DNA of 8,933 bases from an uncultured Lachnospiraceae bacterium (GTDB taxonomy: Bacteria > Bacillota > Clostridia > Lachnospirales > Lachnospiraceae): assembly GCA_910587105.1 (NCBI GenBank), contig CAJUMB010000085.1, forward strand, positions 1-8,933, read 5' to 3'. Of the stretch, positions 1-7,156 are shown in pieces. Each line of letters opens with the position of its first letter. Within the stretch, counting starts at the first letter, position 1. Below the pieces are notes generated by a model. The model was not told the origin of the DNA. It worked only from the letters and a program-made list of their open reading frames with translations, and ran no database searches. The position numbers and the translations under genes were made by a program.

Positions 1-574
1 GTAATAAGAACATAGATATACATGTAATATGAAAACAGCTTCCTAGTAAAACATTAAAAAAGAAAGTTTTTTTCTTTCCTTCAATAAAGTTTTTATATGC
101 CCATAGTGCAAAAGAAAGTGCAATTCCTTGTCTTATCAAAATGATATCATAGTATATAAATATTGTTGTAAAATACATAAACAACATTACATATTTTTTG
201 TGACTATATTTGTAAAAATATATTAGTTTTGGAATAATGCATAAGAAAGAGCAAACAAATATCAGAAACTGAAATGATGAATTTCTAAGAATCCAATTAA
301 GTGATAAATATCCGACTTCATATTGCCCACCATAAAAAGATTGCAGATTTCTGACAAAAATATCTAAAAAATCCAGTCTCCCTGTACTATTAAAAATTCT
401 TTCATAAATATCCCAATCCGAACCTACGTTGCTTCTAAATGCAGCCATAAAAAAAAGAACCACACTATCTGCAAAAAATATAATAGCATCCTCTGATTTT
501 TTGAGTTTTATTCCAGCAATATCATTAATAAAAGCTTGAATTGCTAATATAGCAAAAATTGCATAATAAACCAT
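1..574 (-). CDS. EpsG-like polysaccharide polymerase/membrane protein, N-terminal part (runs off left edge)
   Basis: Translating the minus strand from the ATG at 574-572 gives 191 codons without a stop, ending at the window edge, so the C-terminus is missing. The product is strongly hydrophobic: a start MVYYAIFAIL, a second segment IIFFADSVVLFFMAAF, then RSNVGSDWDIYERIF, which matches the EpsG/Wzy-like pattern R-x-x-x-G-x-D-x-x-x-Y after the second membrane segment. Further on comes RQGIALSFALWAY followed by a short basic loop (EGKKKT) and a hydrophobic stretch containing FHITCISMFLL; the RQ(G/A)-helix and FH pair are also typical of EpsG. A GGTGAG ribosome binding site lies 6 nt before the ATG. 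Such proteins act in the cytoplasmic membrane and are thought to polymerise lipid-linked repeat units. The gene is last in the visible operon, 62 bp after the GT4 gene, and is the most AT-rich coding stretch here. Assignment to EpsG (PF14897) rather than another Wzy type is from memory of motifs. Confidence 0.82.
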   Translation of the reverse strand, partial: MVYYAIFAILAIQAFINDIAGIKLKKSEDAIIFFADSVVLFFMAAFRSNVGSDWDIYERIFNSTGRLDFLDIFVRNLQSFYGGQYEVGYLSLNWILRNSSFQFLIFVCSFLCIIPKLIYFYKYSHKKYVMLFMYFTTIFIYYDIILIRQGIALSFALWAYKNFIEGKKKTFFFNVLLGSCFHITCISMFLL

Positions 575-586
575 AATACACTCACC

Positions 587-626
587 ATTTTATATAATAT
601 TGCTTTTAACGAACAATATATAAAAT
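587..626. repeat. AT-rich imperfect inverted repeat in the gap between GT4 and epsG-like genes
   Basis: ATTTTATATAATATTG (587-602) faces CAATATATAAAAT (614-626) across an 11-nt loop, 13 matching bases with a 3-nt bulge. It fills most of the 62-bp gap and ends 12 bp before the downstream ATG, next to the GGTGAG ribosome binding site. It has no GC clamp or clean T-run on the minus strand, so it is a poor terminator. It could influence translation or RNA stability, or simply reflect AT-rich sequence. Confidence 0.35.
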
Positions 627-636
627 TATCTATAAT

Positions 637-1965
637 CTAATTTTCTCTCAATAATGTTTCTTTTGAACCACCAATGTCATATGTAATTACATATGTTCCA
701 CATGCTTTTGCCTCCAGGTTCACTGTTGGATAATTATCCTCATAAGTCGGATTAACAAAATAGTCAGCAGATGAATAGATTTCTACAAGTTCATTTGTAT
801 CCTTTGTATGAGGAATAGCAATAAGCATACAGCAATTTATAGACCTGTCTATTATTTCTGAATAGATATGTCCAGTAATAGCTTGATAAATGCTCCCAAC
901 ACTCGGTTTTACTGCAACCCCAAATAATTTCTCATCAACCATACCTTCATGTACTCCTTCTACATGTACAGAACGCAGATCTTTATGAGTAATTATTCTT
1001 TCCGATGTCGCTTTACAAATTTCTTTTCCGCTCATATTCTGGGAACTTTCCACAGGTGAATAAATAGCCACTAATTCTTTCTTATTATTCTTTCTTTCTA
1101 CTCCCTTAACTTTCTTTGGAATCTCCATTATTTGTTTCATTGATAAACCAACAAGAACTATTGCATATTTATCATCAAGCATTTCAGCAAGTTTATAGAA
1201 ATCTTCCAATCCTTTCCTTTCGTCCCAAAAGCTTGCAACTCCTAATATTACCCTTTTATGTTCCAATTGATATTTTTTTCTAAATTCACTAGCTATTGGT
1301 CTAAAAATAGTTTTGTCTATTGTATTGTAATGAACTTCCACGGGATATTCTTTTAAATAACTTTCTTTGAGTAAGCTAGCAAGCCATTGCGAAGGTGATA
1401 TCAAAACCATATCCTTAACACCTGTAAAAAGAGCTTTTTTTCTATCAAAATTTTTATCGCTGGAGTCAATAATGTAACTCATTGGGTATCTCTTTTTTTG
1501 TGGACAGCTTTTACAATGTTTCATCCATTTATTGCATTTAGCCATAGTAAAATAAGCACAATGCCCTGTAAACGCCCAACAATCGTGTAAAGTCCATCTT
1601 ACCTTCATTTCCGTTCTGCTTTTAATCCATTGAAACAATAATTCAATATTAATATAATATCCATGAATATTATGAAGCCAAAGAATATCAGGGTCATATT
1701 GATCTGCCCATTTCAGAAATTTCTTTGTTGCTCTTTTTGAAAAAAAGCCATGTCTGTCGAGAATTCTACTTTTAATACCATGAATTCTCACATCTATTTC
1801 GGAACCTATTCTTATCGCATATTTCTGGCATTGTTCAGGCACTTTTTCCCTTCCATATGCAATCTTTACCTCATATCCTTCTGCTTCATATTCTTTCGCT
1901 ATCTCAACAGCAATTCTTCCCGTACTCCTAATTCCACATACTGAATTAATTTCTAATAATCTCAC
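637..1965 (-). CDS. GT4 glycosyltransferase, WcaC-like, with internal insertion and shortened C-terminus
   Basis: A GT-B-fold glycosyltransferase expected to move a sugar from a nucleotide donor to the lipid-linked repeat unit at the inner membrane face. The open frame begins at a GTG at 1986, but I prefer the GTG at 1965: GGAG sits 9 nt before it and the product then starts VRLLEINSVCGIRSTGRIA, like family members (MKILQINSVCGxGSTGR). With 1986 as residue 1, the N-domain shows WTLHDCWAFTGHCAYF (131-146) and a Cys-rich patch CNKWMKHCKSCPQKKRYP (151-168); the C-domain shows VILGVASFWDERKGL (246-260) and YEDNYPTVNLEAKACGT (415-431). Two oddities stand out. Residues about 311-405 interrupt the usual run from ELVAIYS to ADYFVNPTYED, and the same ELVxIYS motif recurs at the far side. 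The protein also stops at GGSKETLLREN, where relatives continue for roughly 30-50 residues. It may be a mosaic or inactive enzyme. Confidence 0.85.
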   Translation of the reverse strand: MRLLEINSVCGIRSTGRIAVEIAKEYEAEGYEVKIAYGREKVPEQCQKYAIRIGSEIDVRIHGIKSRILDRHGFFSKRATKKFLKWADQYDPDILWLHNIHGYYINIELLFQWIKSRTEMKVRWTLHDCWAFTGHCAYFTMAKCNKWMKHCKSCPQKKRYPMSYIIDSSDKNFDRKKALFTGVKDMVLISPSQWLASLLKESYLKEYPVEVHYNTIDKTIFRPIASEFRKKYQLEHKRVILGVASFWDERKGLEDFYKLAEMLDDKYAIVLVGLSMKQIMEIPKKVKGVERKNNKKELVAIYSPVESSQNMSGKEICKATSERIITHKDLRSVHVEGVHEGMVDEKLFGVAVKPSVGSIYQAITGHIYSEIIDRSINCCMLIAIPHTKDTNELVEIYSSADYFVNPTYEDNYPTVNLEAKACGTYVITYDIGGSKETLLREN

Positions 1966-2005
1966 TTTTGGACACTCCAAAACCACTTTTATTCTTTCTG
2001 CTTTA

Positions 2006-5000
2006 TCACCATTTCATTTGCATGATAATATACTTATCCATCTCATTCATAAGATTTGATTTATTAAACCAGTTTTTATAATTTTTATGGCTATTTTTTC
2101 TCATTGTCTCAATCACAGACATATTTTCCCTCAGCCAATCTATTGCGCTTGCTAAAGCCTTATCATCACCAATTGGAACACAAATTCCACACTCTGCCTC
2201 CTTTATCAATCGTTCCGTCTCCCCCTTTGCCGCAGCAATAATAGGCATACCGCAAGCCATATACGATTGTAATTTAGCTGGTATAGTCTTTTCAAACAAT
2301 TCTGTATCCATAAATGACAGGAATGCAGCATCACAACAGGCAAGCAGTTCTGGTATAATTTCTGCCGGCTGCCTGGGAATCATAACAAACTTATCTTCAA
2401 CTCCCCTATGTTTTATTTCCCCCTCGAACTGCTTCTGATATCTGCCGTCACCGACAATCACAAACCGTATATTATCAGGTTTTAGCAATTCAGCCGTCTT
2501 TGGCAGAATTTCCAATCCCTGTGCAGTTCCAATATTACCTGTAAATATAATATTGAAGCACTCATCATCTGGAATCCTATGCACCGGTGATGAAGAAACA
2601 GCATTCTCCCTGACAACTGCTCTATCTAATACTTTATAGAATTCTTCTGCATACTGCGGCCAGTAATGGACTTTTTCTCTTGGAACAGATACGTTTCTAT
2701 TCACTATAGCTTCAACAAAAGACGGAGATGTGGCAAATATTTCATCTGTATTCCGGTATATGTAATCCACCATACGGTGGATTGACTTAATAATCACGGC
2801 ATTGGTAATCCCCGCCACTGTTTCTACATTTTCCGGCCATAGATCCTGGACATATAGGAAATGCGGCACGTGATATTTTCGACTGTACCAGCATCCGATT
2901 AATGCCTGTGTCATTGGTGAAACTTCAAAAGTAAATACCAAATCAGCACGGATGTCTGTTACATTTTTCCACCAAAAACCCATGGCTGTAAATGAGAAAT
3001 AATTCGCTGCCATGCCAATCGAACTATTTCCCCTTGGTATCAATGGTATTCGGATAATTTCTATGCCATTCCAGTATTCATGTCTGCGATGCCTGTAATC
3101 ATACCCCTCGAAAAACTTTCCTGTTGGATAATTTGGGATACCTGTTAATACAGTGACCTGATATCCACGCTTCACCCATTCGGAAGCTATATCATTGATT
3201 CGAAAAGTTTCCGGCCAAAAATACTGAGAAATCACAAGGATATGTAGTCTTTTCCGTTGACTAACACAAGCTTCGTCATTCATATTCTCAAACCGAGTAT
3301 CTCTCACACCTGATGTAATATCAATACTGTCCCTACTGTTTTCTGTTCTTTGGATAGAATTCTCAAGATCTGCGACTCTATAATCCAACCCCTTATATGT
3401 ACTTAATTTTTGATCGTAAACATTGTTTCCGAAAGCTTTATTAACTAATGCACCGATTTTTCCCGGAATATGAGACGCAACCGCCACTGTCGGATTTAAG
3501 ACTCTTACTGTGTAAATATTTCTTCCAGACGCTTTTGCAATGCTCTTTACCATATCAGCAGTCTTTGTATACTCTCTATTTTGAGGAAAATAAATACCAC
3601 CCTCACCGGACAAAGTTAAAAGACATATAAACTCACACAAGTTTTCTATATACAACATGGAACGACGGTTTTCTATATTTGGAAAAAGCAGCAGTTTTTT
3701 TGCCAGTGTTGACAGTGCTGCATAATTCCCTTTGCAGCCATCCCCATAAATCATTGGGGGCCGCAAAACTGCCACATGAAAATTCTCATCAGCAAGTTTT
3801 CTTACTCCCACATCTCCCCTCCATTTGCTGTCTCCATAAAAATTTTCCGGTGATGGCTTCGTATTCTCATCAATCATTTTACATTTCCCATGTGGCGCAG
3901 ATGCTCCATAAATAATCATGGAGCTCATGAAAATAAACTGTGAAACACCTGCCTTTTTTGCCATCGCTGCTGTCTCAACCGCTAACCCGGCATTTACCGC
4001 ATAGTATTTTTGCTTCTCTTTTTCACTGACTGCACCAACATCTGCATGAGCAATTCCAGCCACATGAAAGACAGTATCAAATTTGCTAAAATCATGTCTT
4101 TTCCATGAATCATCAATCATATCAACAGTATCTATTGATATGTCTGGATAATGTATTTCTGCATAGGTTTTAAAACTTTCACCAATATAACTATTTGCTC
4201 CAGTAATCAGTACACGCTTAGACAGTTCTCTATTAATGTGGAACGTCTTTTTATGTCCATATTCTATACCCACTGTGTCGGAACTGTCTGCTTCCTCTAT
4301 TTTATCTGTCCCACCATTCTCGACAGCACGGCCTGTACTGTCAGCCTGTCCATGTATACTTCCTGTCCCGCCTTCTACTACGCCATCATGTTTTAGCACG
4401 CTTTCTATTGTTCCGATGAAGCATTTGATATCTTGAAAAAAGGCTTTCAAGCCACCCTTCCGAAGTATTTCTCTGTATTCTCCATCAAGGGCTGCTTTAT
4501 CAACAATTTCTAATTCATCTCGTCCTTTAATCTGTGCAATGCCTGTCAGTCCTGGCATAATACTATTTGCTTCATATTTTTCTCTCTCAGCTACTAAATC
4601 TTCTTGATTCCATAACGCTGGCCTTGGTCCTATAAAAGACATTTTCCCGCGAAAAATGTCCCATATCTGAGGAAGCTCATCAAGACTTGTCTTTCTAAGA
4701 ATTCTTCCAAATCTTGTTATATATTTTTCGGGATTCGATAACTGATGCGTTGGCACATCATGGGGTGTAGACATTCGCATAGAACGATATTTGTGCAGAT
4801 AAAAAAATTGTTTATCCTTTCCAATACGTTTCTGTGTGAAAAATACCGGACCTGGATCATCTAGGTATACGATAATTGATATCACCCCATACAAAGGACT
4901 CAGTACAATCAGCCCTGCAAATGATAGAATTTTATCCATTGCTGGCTTAACTATTTTCTCATATACACTTAGGCTATTACTAACTGTGTCAATCTTTTGA

Positions 5001-5143
5001 ATATATGGATTTTCCTTATCAAGGTCATCTGGCTCTGTTTTCTTTTTCACTATTGCATTTAATAGGATATACATTCCACTGAGCACGGTACTGATAAGGA
5101 ATATTTTTCTTAATTTAGACTTACTACTGTTATCTTTAGACAT
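2006..5143 (-). CDS. Three-domain fusion: phosphoglycosyl transferase + SDR sugar epimerase/reductase + GT4 glycosyltransferase
   Basis: Numbering is from the upstream GTG at 5161 (1051 residues). I prefer the ATG at 5143 (residue 7) because GGAG lies 12 nt before it, while the GTG has no ribosome binding site and the ATG at 5155 has GGAG directly abutting. Residues 18-37 form a membrane segment. Domain 1 (about 66-258) is a WcaJ/PglC-type phosphoglycosyl transferase (PF02397): hydrophobic re-entrant helix 77-99, DDPGPVFFTQKRIGK, HKYRSM, the catalytic Asp-Glu dyad at 161-162 in TSLDELPQIWD, then SFIGPRP and PGLTGIAQI. A Gly/Ser/Glu-rich linker (258-310) follows. Domain 2 (about 315-600) is an NAD-dependent SDR: LITGANSYIG (middle Gly of GxxGxxG is Ser), SSMIIYG and Y442-x3-K446. 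A polar linker (601-637) leads to domain 3 (about 639-1047), a WbuB-like GT4: ISQYFWPETFRINDIA, GIPNYPTGKF, VQDLWPENV, FTGNIGTAQGL, IPAKLQSYMACGMPI. Lipid loading, sugar-nucleotide modification and second-sugar transfer thus sit in one polypeptide. The domain calls are firm; the sugars are unknown. Confidence 0.93.
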   Translation of the reverse strand: MSKDNSSKSKLRKIFLISTVLSGMYILLNAIVKKKTEPDDLDKENPYIQKIDTVSNSLSVYEKIVKPAMDKILSFAGLIVLSPLYGVISIIVYLDDPGPVFFTQKRIGKDKQFFYLHKYRSMRMSTPHDVPTHQLSNPEKYITRFGRILRKTSLDELPQIWDIFRGKMSFIGPRPALWNQEDLVAEREKYEANSIMPGLTGIAQIKGRDELEIVDKAALDGEYREILRKGGLKAFFQDIKCFIGTIESVLKHDGVVEGGTGSIHGQADSTGRAVENGGTDKIEEADSSDTVGIEYGHKKTFHINRELSKRVLITGANSYIGESFKTYAEIHYPDISIDTVDMIDDSWKRHDFSKFDTVFHVAGIAHADVGAVSEKEKQKYYAVNAGLAVETAAMAKKAGVSQFIFMSSMIIYGASAPHGKCKMIDENTKPSPENFYGDSKWRGDVGVRKLADENFHVAVLRPPMIYGDGCKGNYAALSTLAKKLLLFPNIENRRSMLYIENLCEFICLLTLSGEGGIYFPQNREYTKTADMVKSIAKASGRNIYTVRVLNPTVAVASHIPGKIGALVNKAFGNNVYDQKLSTYKGLDYRVADLENSIQRTENSRDSIDITSGVRDTRFENMNDEACVSQRKRLHILVISQYFWPETFRINDIASEWVKRGYQVTVLTGIPNYPTGKFFEGYDYRHRRHEYWNGIEIIRIPLIPRGNSSIGMAANYFSFTAMGFWWKNVTDIRADLVFTFEVSPMTQALIGCWYSRKYHVPHFLYVQDLWPENVETVAGITNAVIIKSIHRMVDYIYRNTDEIFATSPSFVEAIVNRNVSVPREKVHYWPQYAEEFYKVLDRAVVRENAVSSSPVHRIPDDECFNIIFTGNIGTAQGLEILPKTAELLKPDNIRFVIVGDGRYQKQFEGEIKHRGVEDKFVMIPRQPAEIIPELLACCDAAFLSFMDTELFEKTIPAKLQSYMACGMPIIAAAKGETERLIKEAECGICVPIGDDKALASAIDWLRENMSVIETMRKNSHKNYKNWFNKSNLMNEMDKYIIMQMKW

Positions 5144-5154
5144 TCTCGTTTTCA

Positions 5155-5180
5155 TCTCCACACAAATAAAGCTGTGGAGA
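5155..5180 (-). promoter_or_regulatory. Hairpin sequestering the GGAG ribosome binding site of the fusion gene
   Basis: On the minus strand TCTCCACA (5180-5173) pairs perfectly with TGTGGAGA (5162-5155) across a 10-nt AU-rich loop. The 3' arm contains the only GGAG near the start of the fusion gene, so this 8-bp stem would hide the ribosome binding site. The 5' arm is shared with the terminator-like hairpin just upstream, so only one of the two can form at a time. Whether it acts as a switch is inference; the pairing is directly visible. Confidence 0.5.
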
Positions 5181-5191
5181 ATCCCACAGCC
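5163..5191 (-). terminator. Intercistronic terminator-like hairpin between the small gene and the fusion gene
   Basis: Reading the minus strand, GCTGTGG (5190-5184), a 6-nt loop GATTCT and CCACAGC (5177-5171) form a perfect 7-bp GC-rich stem, extendable by one G-U pair, followed at once by TTTATTTGT. This is the layout of a modest intrinsic terminator, 21 bp after the stop of the small gene and just before the fusion gene. Partial termination, or bypass by a LoaP-modified polymerase, would lower or permit downstream expression. The T-tract is interrupted by an A, so efficiency may be limited. Confidence 0.5.
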
Positions 5192-5211
5192 AAAGACAAA
5201 CCTATTTATTA

Positions 5212-5490
5212 TTATTCTTCAGTACCATCAAACATGGACACTTTTTTATCTGTCCAATAAACTTTTCCGTATTTATTATTCTCAACTGCTTCTAATATAA
5301 TTTTATTATTTTTAGCTGTTATGCTTTCAATAAAGTACCTTTCACCAAAAACGGTATTTGCTAAAACTCTGCCATTTTTATATTCCATCTCTACGCCATC
5401 CAAATTTAAAACTATTGGTGATTTGATTTTCTCAAGTCTCACATCTTGTAATTTATATTTACATGTCATGTTTCCTTCTTCCAATTTCAT
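5212..5490 (-). CDS. Small protein of unknown function, probably beta-rich
   Basis: I do not recognise this protein. The frame opens at an ATG at 5520, which overlaps the end of the aminotransferase gene but has no ribosome binding site. The ATG at 5490 is preceded by AGAGGCGGA and is my choice (92 residues); the ATG at 5469, preceded by GGAAGAAGGAAAC, would give 85. The product is soluble, with no signal peptide, membrane segment or Cys cluster. It alternates short hydrophobic and polar stretches (VRLEKIKSPIVLNLDGVEME, ITAKNNKIILEAVEN), which suggests a small beta-sheet domain. It sits tightly behind the aminotransferase, so co-transcription and perhaps translational coupling are likely. In related loci this position often holds an acetyltransferase that finishes the amino sugar; this protein is far too short for that and shows no hexapeptide repeats. 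It could be an accessory or regulatory partner, but no function is claimed. Confidence 0.65.
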   Translation of the reverse strand: MKLEEGNMTCKYKLQDVRLEKIKSPIVLNLDGVEMEYKNGRVLANTVFGERYFIESITAKNNKIILEAVENNKYGKVYWTDKKVSMFDGTEE

Positions 5491-5507
5491 TCCGCCTCTA
5501 TTAATTT

Positions 5508-6839
5508 TTATTCTAAACATCTGCGTATAATTTCAATTATCGAATCCTGTTCTTCCTCTGTCATCTTAATGTCACTGGGCAGACATAATCCCCTGCAAAA
5601 AATATCTGCAGATGTATCTGCTGGAACAATCCTTTTGGAAAGAAGCCTGCTGGAACGGTATCTGCACCCTTCTGCTGTCACAAATTCATGTTTCCGATAG
5701 ATAGGCTGCATATGAAGGGGTTTACAGATCGGCCTGCCCTCAATACGAAACGCTGACAGCGCATCATAAATCTCCATGGGACAGGTGCGTCCATGAACAG
5801 ATGTATAAATATACTCCGTATCCGACCGCAACATCTCACACATATAATTTTCATCCAACAAAATACAAGAAAGCCAGAAATTAGGCTGACAGTTTCTGTC
5901 ATCATAAGGATTCATCTGTATCCCCAGATCCTCCAGTGCTTTTTCATACCGTTGGTATATGTTCTTTTTTGCCTCAATATGCTTTTCCAGATGCTCCCAC
6001 TGCCCTCTCACTACACCTGCTATCACATTGCTCATCTGATAATTATAGCCCAGTTCTTCATGTTGATACCAAGGCGCGTTTTCTCTGCTCTGGGTGGACC
6101 ATTTTCTCGCTTTTTCTGCGCTGCAGCGGTCATTTATCAGAAGCATTCCACCGGAACTGCCTGTGATGATCTTATTTCCGTTAAAACTGATAACGCCATA
6201 ATCACCCAGCCCTCCCGTCTGTCTGCCTTTGTATACTGCTCCCAAGGATTCCGCCGCGTCTTCGATGAGAAGCGCTCCATGTCTGCGGCAGATATCTTTG
6301 ATTTCATCAGCCTGTGCCGGAACGCCGTAAAGGTGTACGAAAATCACCAGTTTCACATCCGGGTAATGCTGAAATGCCATCTCCAGCGCTTCTGGGTCCA
6401 TATTCCAGTATTCCATTGATGCATCAATGAATACAGGTTCACCGCCTTCATAGAGGACGGGGTTTACGGTTGCGTCAAAAGTGAGATCCGAACAGAATAC
6501 CCGTTTTCCATAAAGGCATCCGCCTTTTCCCAATCCCATAGGTGTGGAGATACCGCTGCTGCTTCCATAGAGTTGCTCTGCGGCAAGTTTTACTGCCAGA
6601 TGCAGTGCGGCCGTCCCACAGGAAAGTGCCACGGCATGTCCCACCCCGATATATTCGGATGCGGTCTGCTCCAGCTTATCGATATTCTCCCCCACAGTGG
6701 ACATCCAGTTGGTTTCGTATGCCTCTTTTATATAGGTAAGTTCTTCCCCATGCATGGTGGGTGAAGCAAGCCAGATCTTGTCTGCTAAAGGTTTTATTCC
6801 TTTGAATCTTTTGTCCCCGCTAAAACTGTATGCTGTCAT
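5508..6839 (-). CDS. DegT/DnrJ/EryC1/StrS-family PLP-dependent sugar aminotransferase (EpsN/PglE-like)
   Basis: This enzyme should transfer an amino group, normally from glutamate, to a keto-sugar nucleotide, giving an amino sugar for the polysaccharide. The 443 residues show the family marks in order: NWMSTVGENIDKLE near the N-terminus, SCGTAALHLA (73-82) for cofactor phosphate binding, LIEDAAESLGA (191-201) with the Asp that contacts the pyridine nitrogen, and SFNGNKIITGSSGGML (218-233), where K223 is the Schiff-base lysine. KPLHMQPIY (373-381) lies in the C-terminal domain. Compared with short members such as EpsN or PglE (about 380 residues) there is an extra Gly-rich stretch at about 92-111 (SSSGISTPMGLGKGG), which I associate with a clostridial subgroup. 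The ATG start has AAGGA 12 nt upstream. It is the first structural gene after the leader, so its expression depends on readthrough of the terminator at 6940-6972. The exact substrate cannot be read from sequence. Confidence 0.93.
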   Translation of the reverse strand: MTAYSFSGDKRFKGIKPLADKIWLASPTMHGEELTYIKEAYETNWMSTVGENIDKLEQTASEYIGVGHAVALSCGTAALHLAVKLAAEQLYGSSSGISTPMGLGKGGCLYGKRVFCSDLTFDATVNPVLYEGGEPVFIDASMEYWNMDPEALEMAFQHYPDVKLVIFVHLYGVPAQADEIKDICRRHGALLIEDAAESLGAVYKGRQTGGLGDYGVISFNGNKIITGSSGGMLLINDRCSAEKARKWSTQSRENAPWYQHEELGYNYQMSNVIAGVVRGQWEHLEKHIEAKKNIYQRYEKALEDLGIQMNPYDDRNCQPNFWLSCILLDENYMCEMLRSDTEYIYTSVHGRTCPMEIYDALSAFRIEGRPICKPLHMQPIYRKHEFVTAEGCRYRSSRLLSKRIVPADTSADIFCRGLCLPSDIKMTEEEQDSIIEIIRRCLE

Positions 6840-6939
6840 TTTTCATTTCTTTCCTTTGCCATTGTCTTATACCTGTATGGTCAAAACTTTGTTGCGTATC
6901 TTTTTCCAGCCTCTGTGTATATGTGCTAAAAAACAGCAC

Positions 6940-6972
6940 AAAAATAAGAGCAGGTATATCACCCACTCTTAT
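6940..6972 (-). terminator. Strong intrinsic terminator in the leader ahead of the aminotransferase gene
   Basis: On the minus strand ATAAGAGTGGGT (6972-6961), loop GATAT and ACCTGCTCTTAT (6955-6944) make an uninterrupted 12-bp stem with two internal G-U pairs, followed by TTTTGTG. A second small hairpin (TGTGCT, seven-base T-rich loop, AGCACA; 6940-6922) follows directly. The hairpin ends 100 bp before the aminotransferase ATG and has no gene of its own to end, since the preceding intact gene stops at 7781. That makes it a leader attenuator, the expected target of LoaP-type antitermination. On the plus strand the tail is GATTTTCTT, so some bidirectional activity is possible. Confidence 0.75.
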
Positions 6973-6993
6973 GATTTTCTTATTCCCTGCTTA

Positions 6994-7154
6994 GAGCGTG
7001 TTTGAAAATTCATTCACGCCACCCCATACGCCCCACTTTGCGGCAGATTTTCCCCTTATTCGGTTGCTGTAGCCCGCTACAGCGCCCTCATGCGGAACAA
7101 ATCTCCCACAAATTGTGACGCACGGTTGACATAAAGCAATTTTCAAACACGCTC
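6994..7154. mobile_element. MITE-like element 1 (161 bp, 17-bp perfect terminal inverted repeats)
   Basis: GAGCGTGTTTGAAAATT (6994-7010) and its exact complement AATTTTCAAACACGCTC (7138-7154) bound a 161-bp segment. A TA dinucleotide flanks each side (6992-6993 and 7155-7156), as for target duplications of IS630/Tc1-type elements. The inside is GC-richer than its surroundings and holds an 8-bp hairpin GCTGTAGC-CC-GCTACAGC near 7064-7081. There is no transposase, so movement would need one in trans. One minus-strand frame inside contains RGKSAAKWGV, which I recall from short conceptual proteins scattered through Lachnospiraceae genomes; I treat this as repeat sequence rather than a gene. Confidence 0.75.
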
Positions 7155-7156
7155 TA

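Noticed and set aside
772..1056. The GT4 insertion as an intein or group I/II intron.
   Set aside because: About 95 residues is too short for an intein, and no Cys/Ser start with His-Asn end is present; the segment is open in frame and lacks intron-like structure or encoded maturase.
5793..6419. A 208-codon plus-strand frame opposite the aminotransferase.
   Set aside because: Antisense to a conserved enzyme with all catalytic motifs; no ribosome binding site or recognisable domain.
6855..6885. TTGACC and TATAAG on the minus strand just before the aminotransferase gene as a promoter.
   Set aside because: Only about 8 bp separate the two boxes and no acceptable -35 lies 16-18 bp from TATAAG.
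7125..7155. TTGACA on the plus strand in MITE-like element 1 as an outward promoter.
   Set aside because: No -10 box at 16-18 bp spacing, and no plus-strand gene to serve.
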